Source: a virus
Length of the DNA stretch: 27,313 bases
IMG/VR virus record: IMGVR_UViG_3300028815_000018
Coordinates: 1-27,313 of that record
Reading direction: 5' to 3' (one strand)
Shown here: positions 14,101 to 22,555 of the stretch, piece by piece
Numbering within the stretch: the stretch's first letter is position 1
How the letters are laid out: every line of letters begins with the position of its first letter
Made by a program: the position numbers and the translations under genes
The notes under the pieces: generated by a model
The model's input: only the letters and a program-made list of their open reading frames with translations
The model's database searches: none
What the model was told of the DNA's origin: nothing

Positions 14101-16460
14101 GCAGACATCTTAGCATACAGTTCAGAGGTGTCTGCATATTTTGTCAGCACCTCTTCTCCAGTCATCTTGACTGTCAGAGGACCCTCAGGTATCTCAACAA
14201 CTGCCTCTGTAGGAACTTCAGTATACGGACGATCAGGAAAATACTTTGTCCAGAGCCTCTCATGCAGCTCATCTACAGCATCATAGGCCTCCTGATGACT
14301 AAGTCCCTCCATCTCCTTAGTAATGGCAGCAGGGGTCTTCTCTGGGTCAACCTTATACATTGCAGCAAGCTTCTCCTGAACCTTCTTAGATTCACTGGTT
14401 AGGAGCTTCTCAGCTTCTCTTGGTCCTGCGTAAGTAACCCTACGTCCAAGCAGCTTCTTCACCGCCTCAGGATCGTTCTTTAGAAGGCCACCCTCCCCCT
14501 GACTAAGTGAGTAAACAGCAGCATCGTAGGCTTCTTTCTGAACCTCTGACAAAGCAGCTCTGGCATTTCCATGATCCAGCTCTCCAGCAGATACACCAGT
14601 CCCTCTCTTAACTACTTCACTAGATGCAGGATCAAGCTCAAGCTCAATAGATCTTATATATCTATTCAACTTATCCACTTCTGCTTGGATAGAACCAAGC
14701 TTTGCCCTATCTGCAAGGGTTACCATCTGTCCTTCTCTGTGTCTAGCTTGCAAAGAAACACTCTGACGAATCTGGTCCTTTAAGGCTTCTCGCTTCCTGA
14801 TAAGCAGAGCAAGATTCTTAACCTTAAAGGCATTATCTGGAGTAGCCACTTCCCCAAGTGCAGCAGCAGTCTGAGCATGAAGCTCCCTTGTCTTAGTGAC
14901 AAGTTCTGCTGTCCTGCCCCTAATCTCCTCTGCTTTCTCTGGAAACTTCTCAGCCTGCCTCTCAGACCAAGCCTCTATCTTCCCAATCTCCTCCTCCATT
15001 CTGTCAAGTACCTTTACTCCAGACTTGGCCTGAGTCTTTTCAACTCTGGCAGCACGAAGTGCGGAAACCTTTTCAGCTACAGTGGTAGGAGTAACACCAG
15101 TGACTAGCTCTCTAGCAGATTGTCTATCTGCTGCGTGGAGAGTACCTACTCGGATACCACTAGGATTATTCAATGCCTCCTCTAATCCTACATCGTCAAG
15201 TCCACTAAATGCCTTGTAAACCTGCTCATGAGTCATATCACTTCCAGTGATATCCAGTATCTCCCTCTGTCCTCTGTATGCAGCTTCTTCTGCCATTCCT
15301 ACCTCTGCTGATATTTCAGGAGTTGGGCCTAGTCCAGTTGTAGTACCTCTAGGTCTTGACAGTGGGGGACGATCAAGTGCCTTAAACAGTATTCTCCTTG
15401 GATCAGCAGCACCACCTATCCTCGGAGAGAAACCACTCTTAAGAACTGCAAGAGCTTCTTTAAAGCTATCAACTCCAAGGCCCAAGTCATACTTCGCTTT
15501 AACTGCACCAGACAGCATAGTAGCCAGTTCCTCAGACGTAGCTCCAGCCTTAGCCGCTGCTGTGAGCCTAGACATATTAAGCACATTTGCAGCAGTCGGA
15601 GAGGCAACCATTTGTCTTGCAGCAAGTCTAGGAATAGTGAACAGCCTTCTAGCAACTGCCTCACCCCTAACAACTGCTGGCAGCTCCAGGGCTAAATCAA
15701 CTCCTAGTACCTTAGCCTTATCTAGAAGTTTGTCAGAGTGCATCCTGGTCTGTCCCCATTCAGTACTATGCACAAACTTCCTTAATGGATGAGCCAAAGT
15801 CTCAACTAATGCACCTGTAACTGCACCAGTGACAAACCCCGCAGCCCCAGATGCTGGACCAGTTATGCTGAGAGGGAGAGCAGTTATAGCACCAAAGGCC
15901 CCTGCTGATGTAGCTATATCTCTCGGGCTTGCAAACCAGTCCTCCTTTGCTGCAGCCTTCTTGAACTCTTCTTTTACAGCTGTCCTGTACTGATCATATA
16001 AAGGTGGCTTAGTAAACCTCTCATCATCTCCAATTTGAAATAGAGAGGTGTCTGCCATATGCTTATATCGTAGTGATTCAGTGTATCTGGACTCTCCGGT
16101 TGTTGGATCCTTAGCAGTGTACATACCCTCTGCTAGGCCCTTAAGAATCTTATGTGCCCGCTCACCACGATACCTAGGATCAGCAAGGGCTTGAGTAAAT
16201 TTCTCCCGAAGCTGGAGGCCGTATCCCTTCATAGGATGATCAGATGGGATAACATAATCCAGACCCTCAGTCTCAAGAGCAAACTTCCCCTTAGCTGGAG
16301 CCCTCTTTACTGGAGACAGTACCTTTGCAAAAGAGGCTACGAGTTTGTCCGACTTCTCAGGATCGCCCAGAAGCTTGGCTTTCTCCGCTTCTGCTTTTTG
16401 GCGTTCCTGTAACTCGCCCATCAACATTCCTAGATATACTCCGAATGCACTACTTGCCAT
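11166..16460 (-). CDS. Giant virion protein, probable DNA-ejection or tape-measure protein (1764 aa)
   Basis: The start is the ATG at 16460, with GGAGG 4 nt upstream; a longer frame from a TTG at 16490 lies inside operator copy 4 and is rejected. The protein is largely helical and charged. Two hydrophobic stretches stand out: an Ala/Gly-rich one near residues 185-225 (GAITALPLSITGPASGAAGF...) and one near 940-970 (ISLISFFAALGLSPALFNLF). The length, position near the end of the virion genes and membrane-active segments fit the internal ejection proteins of podoviruses or a tape-measure protein. No peptidase, lysozyme, helicase or polymerase motif was seen. N4 virion RNA polymerase was considered because of the capsid type, but its conserved polymerase motifs are absent. 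It fills about a fifth of the window. Confidence 0.6.
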   Translation of the reverse strand: MASSAFGVYLGMLMGELQERQKAEAEKAKLLGDPEKSDKLVASFAKVLSPVKRAPAKGKFALETEGLDYVIPSDHPMKGYGLQLREKFTQALADPRYRGERAHKILKGLAEGMYTAKDPTTGESRYTESLRYKHMADTSLFQIGDDERFTKPPLYDQYRTAVKEEFKKAAAKEDWFASPRDIATSAGAFGAITALPLSITGPASGAAGFVTGAVTGALVETLAHPLRKFVHSTEWGQTRMHSDKLLDKAKVLGVDLALELPAVVRGEAVARRLFTIPRLAARQMVASPTAANVLNMSRLTAAAKAGATSEELATMLSGAVKAKYDLGLGVDSFKEALAVLKSGFSPRIGGAADPRRILFKALDRPPLSRPRGTTTGLGPTPEISAEVGMAEEAAYRGQREILDITGSDMTHEQVYKAFSGLDDVGLEEALNNPSGIRVGTLHAADRQSARELVTGVTPTTVAEKVSALRAARVEKTQAKSGVKVLDRMEEEIGKIEAWSERQAEKFPEKAEEIRGRTAELVTKTRELHAQTAAALGEVATPDNAFKVKNLALLIRKREALKDQIRQSVSLQARHREGQMVTLADRAKLGSIQAEVDKLNRYIRSIELELDPASSEVVKRGTGVSAGELDHGNARAALSEVQKEAYDAAVYSLSQGEGGLLKNDPEAVKKLLGRRVTYAGPREAEKLLTSESKKVQEKLAAMYKVDPEKTPAAITKEMEGLSHQEAYDAVDELHERLWTKYFPDRPYTEVPTEAVVEIPEGPLTVKMTGEEVLTKYADTSELYAKMSAKENAALDAAIAVEEKKAIAEGIVSPGERVPGITSLEHYKRIRTGKDLFTEHTGWRPVPAGAKEAEAAAALEGKYLPITRDDAYALVKEIGTKHTAGDIGNEEALHMMIQLDEAIAGSRNISDIDKMLLREGIVTGRDFTGPTAALPTSTGVIISQLKKRISLISFFAALGLSPALFNLFSPREAEAGVISSAAKAVPTAIKFAKQVVTSEALMKELADTSLIVPKVMDPNKVLMTFGEFMRGLPGDKAVGRILKNIGSWSKDVKPGIRHIFMSPYQKAEEALNIGKFLMNNPAVFRASYQAAEYVNRTNMETILTNMFRESGIVAAPKEVANRFKHLIPYMKDQVIFEHHTAEVARLTQALEDVGKGHGKKLSEDILAIDKGNIEKALASSQEIVQKLEGSVNEFHTRWAQTAEQAARELPTVRVYLSVWDGPEFKKAPFMKNITLSTNEQVLAGRLRKQLLEYKTRLDKAGVDTIKGPYMPVIMHPEFRAVFKDMIKGMDENTVAYMRFFRRSPHSRPLMPASETSMLYYVGDTERRLQNSLFWNDGWNEVEKRTSHLPLMAQVFKDLRDGIKPVDMYGTNRFANWYVQFEAMKRLWGNPSAGGKHLMKMTGTMISAGFKQSLTQVPKASRHLMKRALDLTETTRGALSRAGVSGMRRQDKLIDSFLHSMIPARNARHRLIDMGIHADEEVFSLWKNMWHSGQNIGASWINMAEVIDRGVSSLSGLEMAAKRGMTAEQAYYGSWDLLIKNNFLSRELNPGWLRDPKIRALLMFQSTPYKIFERRLVTAIRGTRAIKNMGKAVWEATRTPQGRTELLESLRTLRGTMKSTEQQFKVNLIADALKSEVDFFGTPVVNQFAKDILTIGAVTMGGASAGMNLKHHIFHLPFLSGMTYDPTVAFSPGILAAWRAHTAHQHREAGDDEWLMTRVLKKWLGPTWIAPDVIWKGKRITEGDIPEMYRDSKFKYLFAIPHVERKL

Positions 16461-16480
16461 TTCACCTCCACTACTACTAA

Positions 16481-16508
16481 GAAACGTCAATAATTGACAT
16501 TTTCACTT
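16481..16508 (+). promoter_or_regulatory. 28-bp dispersed operator-like repeat, copy 4
   Basis: The + strand reads with core CGTCAATAATTGACA; the third half-site is altered (TTCACT). It fills the gap between the 281-aa gene stop (16507-16509) and the giant protein start. It is oriented against transcription, so on the mRNA it contains an ATG: a 7-codon open frame (MSIIDVS, stop TAG) can be read just before the true start at 16460. Confidence 0.7.
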
Positions 16509-17352
16509 AGAATCCTTCAAGATAAGCTGGCCATTCTGCTAATCTTTTCTTGCGCCTTCGCTCCTCTTCATTGTAACGCCTGAGGTTGGTCTGGGCTGCT
16601 ATTTCTTCTAGTATCTCCTCGCTGTAATCTGTAGGCTCATTCTCTGGTGGTTCTGGAGTTTCGAAGGTACCAAGTTTTGCTCGTTCAGCTGCTGACATTG
16701 CATAACCACCAGGTCTAGCCACTTCAGCAGGAGGAGCTGTAGTACTAGTTGTGGTATCAGTGGGACTAAGATCTTTGATTGCCTGTTGTAATTGACCTAC
16801 TAAGTCCTTCTGAAAGCCAGCACCTATACCAGCTGTTGCAATATCTGCCTGAGCCTTGATCCTCTCAGGATCAGTCTTGGGAATCCCTCCCCACATACCT
16901 TCAAGAATATTTGGGTAGTTAATGCCTGTATGAGGATTGAAGTATTGTCTTGGGGAAACTGTTTGATTTCCGCTCATCACTCGTAGAGACTCTATTAAAT
17001 CTTCACGCTTAGTAGGGATACGGAGCAGTCCAGTTGTCACATCTCTGATAGCTGCGGGGTGCGTCTCTGCAGCATAACGAGGCTGGGCTGCCTTCTCAGG
17101 AACGGCCCCGCCAGAAGGAGCGACTACTCTCTTCCCTGGTTCTATTTTCAGTCCTGGATGAGTTCCAGACCAGTAGTCTCCTTTAGAAGTCCAGTCCTTC
17201 ATGAGTGCTCTTATACTAGAAGTTCCAAGACCTCGAATTGTCTCATTCTCAGTCAGTGCCCCTACTCCTCCTCCTTTTCCAAGAATTTCGCTTAAGTCAC
17301 GGAAACCTAGCTCCCCTGCCAACCAGGGATTGTCTTCAAAGTAGGACTTCAT
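16507..17352 (-). CDS. Probable virion protein of unknown function (281 aa)
   Basis: I recognise no family. Residues 1-190 appear mixed and Gly-rich at points (GKGGGVG at 25-31). A Thr/Pro-rich linker (about 196-209) leads to an acidic stretch (230-252) and a very basic C-terminal helix (RRYNEEERRRKKR, 258-270). It lies between the long coiled-coil protein and the giant protein, the same place where podoviruses encode internal or ejection proteins, so it may travel with them. AGGAGG lies 5 nt before the ATG. No membrane segment, cysteine or catalytic motif was seen. Confidence 0.5.
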   Translation of the reverse strand: MKSYFEDNPWLAGELGFRDLSEILGKGGGVGALTENETIRGLGTSSIRALMKDWTSKGDYWSGTHPGLKIEPGKRVVAPSGGAVPEKAAQPRYAAETHPAAIRDVTTGLLRIPTKREDLIESLRVMSGNQTVSPRQYFNPHTGINYPNILEGMWGGIPKTDPERIKAQADIATAGIGAGFQKDLVGQLQQAIKDLSPTDTTTSTTAPPAEVARPGGYAMSAAERAKLGTFETPEPPENEPTDYSEEILEEIAAQTNLRRYNEEERRRKKRLAEWPAYLEGF

Positions 17353-17372
17353 TATCTCCTCCTATACATCTG

Positions 17373-19307
17373 TTAAGTACCTTCTTCAAAAGTATGGATG
17401 TACTGCCATAGCCAGTGATTTTGTGTTATATCCTGTGTCACGCTACTTTTTACCTCAGACTCAACCTTAGATGAGGCTGTTGTCCAATTATAGCCATGAT
17501 GAGTCGAGCTAGTCACTGTACTTATAGCAGCAGCATTTACTTGCGCTGCCGTCCTAGCCATAGTTCTGGCAGTTTCCTGTACTTGCTCCAGATTAGTTTC
17601 CTGTGCTCTTGTAGCAATATCATATCTTCTTACTGCTGCTTCTATCTCAGCAATTAGTTGCTGTATTCTAGCTGCAAACTCACGAGCAGCAGCATCAAGT
17701 TCAGACCCATATATCTGCCCCTCTGTACTGAATACGTTTACTCTCAATCCATCTACCTTAATTATAGTGTCAGCAGATCTATAAGCATACTCTACGTCAG
17801 TTGCATACTTTCTAACTGCTGCTTCATAGATTGCTACTTGTGCCTTGTTAAACTCTACCAGAGCTGTAGCTCTTGCAATATCAATATCAGCTCTAGCCTT
17901 ATATGCTTGTACCATACTCGTGTAGCCTTGGACACGTGACTGGTAGTAATCAGCCTTGGCCTTCTCACCTTCAATCTGTGCCTTATACCCTTCATATCTG
18001 GAGGTGGCTGCTTCTACACGAGCAACGTAGGCTTGGACAAGAGCTCTGAAGTTTTCTATCTTGTTTCTCTCAATCTCAGAGTGGATACGAGCACCTTCCA
18101 TCTCAGTCCTATAGAGCTGCATCAGAGCCTGTAGGCCGTTTACTTGAGCAGTATAGGCATCTACTAGAGCCTTCTTAACTTCAACAGATGCTTGCACTCC
18201 AGCTATCTGAGCCTTGTAGAACTCTGCCTTGGCAGCCTCTCCCTGAATACGAGCTACGTAGATGTCAGCCTGAGCTCTATAGGCTTGTAATCTTGCCTTA
18301 TATGCTTCTACTCTGTTTGCATATACTAGGAGAGCAGCTTCAAGAGTGAACTTTGCAGCATCAAATGTTCTCTGCTGTACCTGATTATGAAACGCTATTA
18401 GAGTATTCTCCCATTGTCTCGACTGATCAATAGTAAAGTGGGTATTCTTCTGGGCAAGGTTACTTTGCTGTACTAAGATATCGTTGTTAAGATCCTCCCT
18501 TGATTGTAGTATGACATTGTTTATCTCTAGCAACCTGCCACTTAATACTCCTGGAGGCAATGTAAATCCTCTGGCTGCGAAGTAGTCAGTAGCCTCAATA
18601 ACCAACTCCTCTTCTTTCTCTCTCAATCGAGATACTGCCCTATCATAGATAGCCTGCTCAGTTTCCTCATTTAATCCAGTACCTCCTGCAACTAGCTGAT
18701 CATAGAGATGAGATGAGAGTCGCTGCTTAAGTGCACTGTTGTATAATTCTTCACTCCACGAAAACGTAGGAGTAGGAGGAGTCAGATCATCTACAGGAAG
18801 CTCTCCCTCAAAATCTGGAATGTTATAGTTTGGAGGAGATGGAACTGATATATCAGATATATCTGGTATTACAGGAAGCTCAATTGAAGGAGCACCTGGA
18901 ATCTCCACGGTATCTAGACTCGGAGGGGTCTCAGTATATATAGGCCAGTCGACATTAGGAGGAGGAGGAATCTGGAACCCAGGATCTGGAACATTGAATG
19001 GAGGAGGATCAGAATCATCTATGATAGGCTCAGTGAAATCTGGAATAGGTTGAGTGAATGGAACACTAGCCATCTGAGTATCTCTGACAAGAGGAGACCC
19101 AGGAAATGTAAGAGAAAGAGCGTTAAGACTTGCTGCTGCCTCTGAAGGAGGATCAGTTTCTGGGCTTATTCCCTCTGAAGGAGGCAAATTCTGTATATAG
19201 TCCATCATTTCAGCCATTGCAGCATATGCCTCCTCTCTAGACAATGCAGCAGCATCTAACACAGCTTGTAATATTGCTAGAATATCAGTAGTATCAGTTG
19301 TGGCCAT
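17373..19307 (-). CDS. Long coiled-coil virion protein with proline-rich N-terminal region (644 aa)
   Basis: The N-terminal helix (1-40) is followed by a proline-rich stretch (28 prolines in residues 81-180), then helices from about 185 to 600. Residues about 320-510 are a Tyr/Ala/Lys-rich helical repeat (VEAYKARLQAYRAQADIY...), with similar blocks at 353-370 and 444-461. A shorter His/Trp-containing C-terminal part follows. The build suggests an elongated rod, perhaps a fibre, needle or internal spring-like virion part. It probably oligomerises. There is no signal peptide or catalytic motif. AAAGGAGG precedes the ATG at 19307. I cannot name its family. Confidence 0.55.
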   Translation of the reverse strand: MATTDTTDILAILQAVLDAAALSREEAYAAMAEMMDYIQNLPPSEGISPETDPPSEAAASLNALSLTFPGSPLVRDTQMASVPFTQPIPDFTEPIIDDSDPPPFNVPDPGFQIPPPPNVDWPIYTETPPSLDTVEIPGAPSIELPVIPDISDISVPSPPNYNIPDFEGELPVDDLTPPTPTFSWSEELYNSALKQRLSSHLYDQLVAGGTGLNEETEQAIYDRAVSRLREKEEELVIEATDYFAARGFTLPPGVLSGRLLEINNVILQSREDLNNDILVQQSNLAQKNTHFTIDQSRQWENTLIAFHNQVQQRTFDAAKFTLEAALLVYANRVEAYKARLQAYRAQADIYVARIQGEAAKAEFYKAQIAGVQASVEVKKALVDAYTAQVNGLQALMQLYRTEMEGARIHSEIERNKIENFRALVQAYVARVEAATSRYEGYKAQIEGEKAKADYYQSRVQGYTSMVQAYKARADIDIARATALVEFNKAQVAIYEAAVRKYATDVEYAYRSADTIIKVDGLRVNVFSTEGQIYGSELDAAAREFAARIQQLIAEIEAAVRRYDIATRAQETNLEQVQETARTMARTAAQVNAAAISTVTSSTHHGYNWTTASSKVESEVKSSVTQDITQNHWLWQYIHTFEEGT

Positions 19308-19317
19308 GTTTCCTCCT

Positions 19318-20964
19318 TTAGAAAGACATACCAGTAGGTATTCTTCTAACTAACCTGAATGTTCCTGGATTATATTTAGTTATATCCGCACCAGTAATTG
19401 GATCTCTGAAAGTGTAGGGTACTAATCCCTCACCAGTTACCCCGTCCTCACTTGGAACTGATCCAGGAGGAGGATCAGGATAAGACTCCAAGGAACCTTG
19501 AAGTTCACGACTCTGATAATGCACGAATTCTTTATCATAAAAGGTTATAACATGATACTGAAGGAAGTATTGCTCGTTGTGATCCCCATCCCAGGGAAAC
19601 TCCTTCCTTACAGTGGTGAATAGGAAGTAAGCTCTGCTCCCTGATTCATATATAGTACACTCTCTTATAGCACCCTGCTTATCCATTCTCTCAGATTCAC
19701 TGTAAGTGTGATCCTCAAAGGCCTTATACAAATACTCTGATCCTTCAGCCTTGCATAGTATAAAATATTCTCTCACCTCCCAATCTTCAGTCCAATCATG
19801 GGTAAGTTGGTAACAGGTACATGAAAGTCTTCCATCCTCAGAGGTGGCTCCATAGGCAAATCTATCTTCTGATGTATAGGCAAGCTTGACATAAGGTACT
19901 TCAGGATCATCAAGCTCAAATACAAATTCTCCATCTCCACGTTCTATCGCCTGTGGATGCCAGATGCCAATAGTTATTGTGTCCCATGAGCCTATCCACG
20001 TACCAGAGTTAGGACCTAGAGCTGGCATTATAACATTTATTGCACACCAAGTACAGGTAACTCCTGCAGGACACGCCCAGGCAGTAGCATCCCAAATTAT
20101 TACATTCCTACCTGAAGTGCAGCATTCTATCCAGTACATACTTTCTGCCATATAACCTGCTGGCCACTCTAAAGTAGTCGTATCTATATTCTCCGCAACA
20201 CGGGCTATACCTGGGCCCTTCACTGGATTCTCCTCAGATCCCCAGTTTTGTATACAAGGACGAAATATTCCCCAGGGATCTATATCAGGAGCATGAAGCT
20301 GGGAGAAGATGTTGAACTTATTCCACTCGTATAGGCTATATCCCAGATGGTGTGGATAGAAGGTCCTTAAGCCCTCACGCTGAAGTGGTACAACTGGAAC
20401 TAACTCTTTAAACCTGAGCGGAGTAGGAAAACTAGCAGCACCTACAAGAGCCATAGCAGTAGTCATAACATAAGGATTAGGAAGACGATCTGCAATCTTT
20501 AAGGTTCTTACATCCTCAATCAGCATATACTCGTAAGGTATCATTTCTGCGTATTCAAGACTGAATATTTCTATAGACCCTATTAAATCCCAAGCAAGAA
20601 ACTCCTCTATCTCACTAACTATCTTTGGTTCAGGCTCAGGCTCTGGAGGTACATACTCTGGGGGAGGAGTCCAGATTGTTATTATGTCAACTCCAGCTAT
20701 GCTTTGGACTGTATAGGCAGCCCATGGAAATGATCTACTTGTTACAACAACATCTTGATCTTCACCAACTAGGAGCTTTTGCTTTTGTAGTAAAGCATAG
20801 GCCTGCCCTGCATACTGCATAGCATTTACTATTCCCCCACCTGCTGAGCGTACTATACAACCCCTGAATCTTACCTCAGATTCTATAGGAGAGGTAACAG
20901 GATCGAATCCATCAAGATTGTGTCCAGTATGTGGGGCTACTTCATGGTAAAGAAGCTTAGTCAT
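19318..20964 (-). CDS. Probable virion protein, Cys- and Trp-rich (548 aa)
   Basis: Residues 1-98 form a first compact part. A Pro/Glu-rich hinge (100-113, PPPEYVPPEPEPEP) follows, and the rest is beta-rich with many Trp and Cys residues (CCTSGRNVIIW, CPAGVTCTWC). A phage virion protein with several cysteines that are not in a zinc-ribbon spacing is unusual. It may be an extracellular receptor-binding or fibre-related part. It starts inside the preceding gene's stop (ATGA overlap), with a weak ribosome site, so translation is probably coupled to the repeat protein. I do not recognise a family; the tail assignment rests on neighbours. Confidence 0.5.
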   Translation of the reverse strand: MTKLLYHEVAPHTGHNLDGFDPVTSPIESEVRFRGCIVRSAGGGIVNAMQYAGQAYALLQKQKLLVGEDQDVVVTSRSFPWAAYTVQSIAGVDIITIWTPPPEYVPPEPEPEPKIVSEIEEFLAWDLIGSIEIFSLEYAEMIPYEYMLIEDVRTLKIADRLPNPYVMTTAMALVGAASFPTPLRFKELVPVVPLQREGLRTFYPHHLGYSLYEWNKFNIFSQLHAPDIDPWGIFRPCIQNWGSEENPVKGPGIARVAENIDTTTLEWPAGYMAESMYWIECCTSGRNVIIWDATAWACPAGVTCTWCAINVIMPALGPNSGTWIGSWDTITIGIWHPQAIERGDGEFVFELDDPEVPYVKLAYTSEDRFAYGATSEDGRLSCTCYQLTHDWTEDWEVREYFILCKAEGSEYLYKAFEDHTYSESERMDKQGAIRECTIYESGSRAYFLFTTVRKEFPWDGDHNEQYFLQYHVITFYDKEFVHYQSRELQGSLESYPDPPPGSVPSEDGVTGEGLVPYTFRDPITGADITKYNPGTFRLVRRIPTGMSF

Positions 20965-21800
20965 AGAACAATACCTGTAAACCGACTGCGATCAGCTGCA
21001 GAGGCATCAGATAAATCTCTGATTGGTATATTAGTATCCAGTATCATCCCATCAGAATACACTGAAGCATCTATTGCTCTCACTGGAACCTTCCCATCAG
21101 TTTCCATATCTAGTCCAGCTAAGAGTGTTGAAGTTACTGTCCAGTAAGGTATTCTCTTGTTAACTGAGGCAGTATCCTCTGAGCTAAGAGTTGCTGCAAC
21201 TTTCCATCTTGGAATCCTAGAGCTGACTCTAAGATCAACCTCAATGATCATTGCTGCATCAATTTCCCATCCAGGCGCAGTCTTCTCTAGACGGACAATT
21301 ACAAAATCTACAAATGTCCCCTCAAATCTGCAGCATGGTATGATCTTATTTAATCTAGCTCCAAGATAACCTGTAAGACTATATGTAGGCATAGTACTGT
21401 CTAGGGTTAGGAGCGGATGGGATTCACCGCTCCCTTCCAAAGACCGCACTGGAATCCTAGTAGATTTAAGATTGGCACCAGAATGGGCTTCTATCGTCCT
21501 CCCAGGCATATGCTGATGGAATCTTAGCACAGTCTGAGTAGATGCTTCAAGCTCCCAGACTGGCCACCTAGGATTACGATCAGGTCTTGGGTCAGTATAG
21601 ATACGTAGACTGAATGTTTTAAGATACTCAGTGACTGCTACTGATTCATAGACAGAGATCCTTCGAGTGATCCCACCCATTACTACTGAATCAGTAACAG
21701 ATACGGTATCATATACTGAGATTCCCAGGGCATCAGGTAACTCTGCAGTTACTGACTCCTGAACAGTTACCTCATCATAGACATTCGGATCAAAGGCCAT
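20961..21800 (-). CDS. Beta-repeat protein of about 21-residue units (279 aa)
   Basis: The whole protein is repetitive. Three N-terminal units begin VYDEVTVQESV, VYDTVSVTDSV and VYESVAVTEYL (about 7, 29 and 50). Ten further units each carry a P-x-(W/R)-x-(V/I/L) element: prolines at about 77, 99, 117, 138, 155, 176, 197, 218, 239 and 259, as in IPRWKVAATL and IPYWTVTSTL. The spacing is 21 residues for most of the second half. Such a periodicity fits a beta-solenoid or stacked beta-hairpins, as found in phage fibres. GGAG lies about 9 nt before the ATG, and it runs into the 548-aa gene by a 4-nt overlap. The family is unknown to me. Confidence 0.55.
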   Translation of the reverse strand: MAFDPNVYDEVTVQESVTAELPDALGISVYDTVSVTDSVVMGGITRRISVYESVAVTEYLKTFSLRIYTDPRPDRNPRWPVWELEASTQTVLRFHQHMPGRTIEAHSGANLKSTRIPVRSLEGSGESHPLLTLDSTMPTYSLTGYLGARLNKIIPCCRFEGTFVDFVIVRLEKTAPGWEIDAAMIIEVDLRVSSRIPRWKVAATLSSEDTASVNKRIPYWTVTSTLLAGLDMETDGKVPVRAIDASVYSDGMILDTNIPIRDLSDASAADRSRFTGIVL

Positions 21801-21803
21801 CTA

Positions 21804-22544
21804 CTAGGCTCCGTAATATTCAGGTAACGTCAGCTTGAAAGCATCAATGGTATAGGTGTTCCCCACAGTGATCTGGGTCTGAGCCATATTCAGGTCTGCT
21901 CCAGAGATTCCTACACTTCCATCCATCCTGGCTAGGATAGTGCTAATAGCACCAGCATCAGAAGGATTAGCAACAAACCTGAACCAGCCTGCTGTACCTG
22001 CCTGTACTCCAACCCCTGACCAGACATCAGAGTTTTTCTCCAGCTCACCATCCAGAGGATCGTTCTCGAACTCCAGGCCATTAGCAAATGCTCCATGAGC
22101 CCAGGATCCACTAGATACAGTGACAGTAACTAATAGGCTCCCAGTCACAGCATCATCTGGTGAAGATGGTTGAGACCCAGAATAAATATGAATAGCCCCA
22201 TCCCTCATAATATCCTTGAGAGAACCGCCCTCTGCAACAGCTACAACTGTTCCTGCAAGACCAGCCTCGGCTGCAACTGTTCCAGTTGGTAGTCCAATAG
22301 CTCCAGCTGCAACTGTAGTAATCCTAGTCCCTGATATACCATCGTTGCTGGTGGATCCTTGAACAAAGATCTTCTGGCCAGGGGCAAATCCTGCACTCAC
22401 AAATCCATTACCACTGTCAGTGATGCTGTCATCACTCCCACCACCATCTACAAAGGTCAGGCCAACTCCAATGATAGCCCCAACCACTTCAGCCTGGAGC
22501 CCATTGAGCATATCTCGTAAACCTGTTGAAAATTTTAGAGCCAT
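21804..22544 (-). CDS. Conserved phage structural protein of unknown function (246 aa)
   Basis: The N-terminus MALKFSTGLRDMLNG, the central GSLKDIMRDGAIHIYSGSQPSSPDDAVTG, and AGTAGWFRFVANP make a pattern I associate with uncharacterised phage virion proteins, encoded near tail or head genes. An inserted Gly/Ser/Thr-rich segment (about 30-105) looks like a variable beta domain added between the start and the IHIYSG core. AAGGAG lies just before the ATG and overlaps the preceding stop. The likely role is a minor head or tail component. Confidence 0.5.
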   Translation of the reverse strand: MALKFSTGLRDMLNGLQAEVVGAIIGVGLTFVDGGGSDDSITDSGNGFVSAGFAPGQKIFVQGSTSNDGISGTRITTVAAGAIGLPTGTVAAEAGLAGTVVAVAEGGSLKDIMRDGAIHIYSGSQPSSPDDAVTGSLLVTVTVSSGSWAHGAFANGLEFENDPLDGELEKNSDVWSGVGVQAGTAGWFRFVANPSDAGAISTILARMDGSVGISGADLNMAQTQITVGNTYTIDAFKLTLPEYYGA

Positions 22545-22555
22545 TAGTTTCTCCT

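Noticed and set aside
13023-15792. Several + strand open frames of 70-181 aa across the giant gene
   Set aside because: All are antisense to one uninterrupted 1764-codon gene; none shows a ribosome site or a known motif.
11166-16460. N4-type virion RNA polymerase, suggested by the N4-gp56-type capsid
   Set aside because: The length is only about half of N4 vRNAP and no polymerase motifs were found.
16461-16490. TTG start at 16490 for the giant protein
   Set aside because: It lies in the operator repeat without a ribosome site; the ATG at 16460 has GGAGG at ideal distance.
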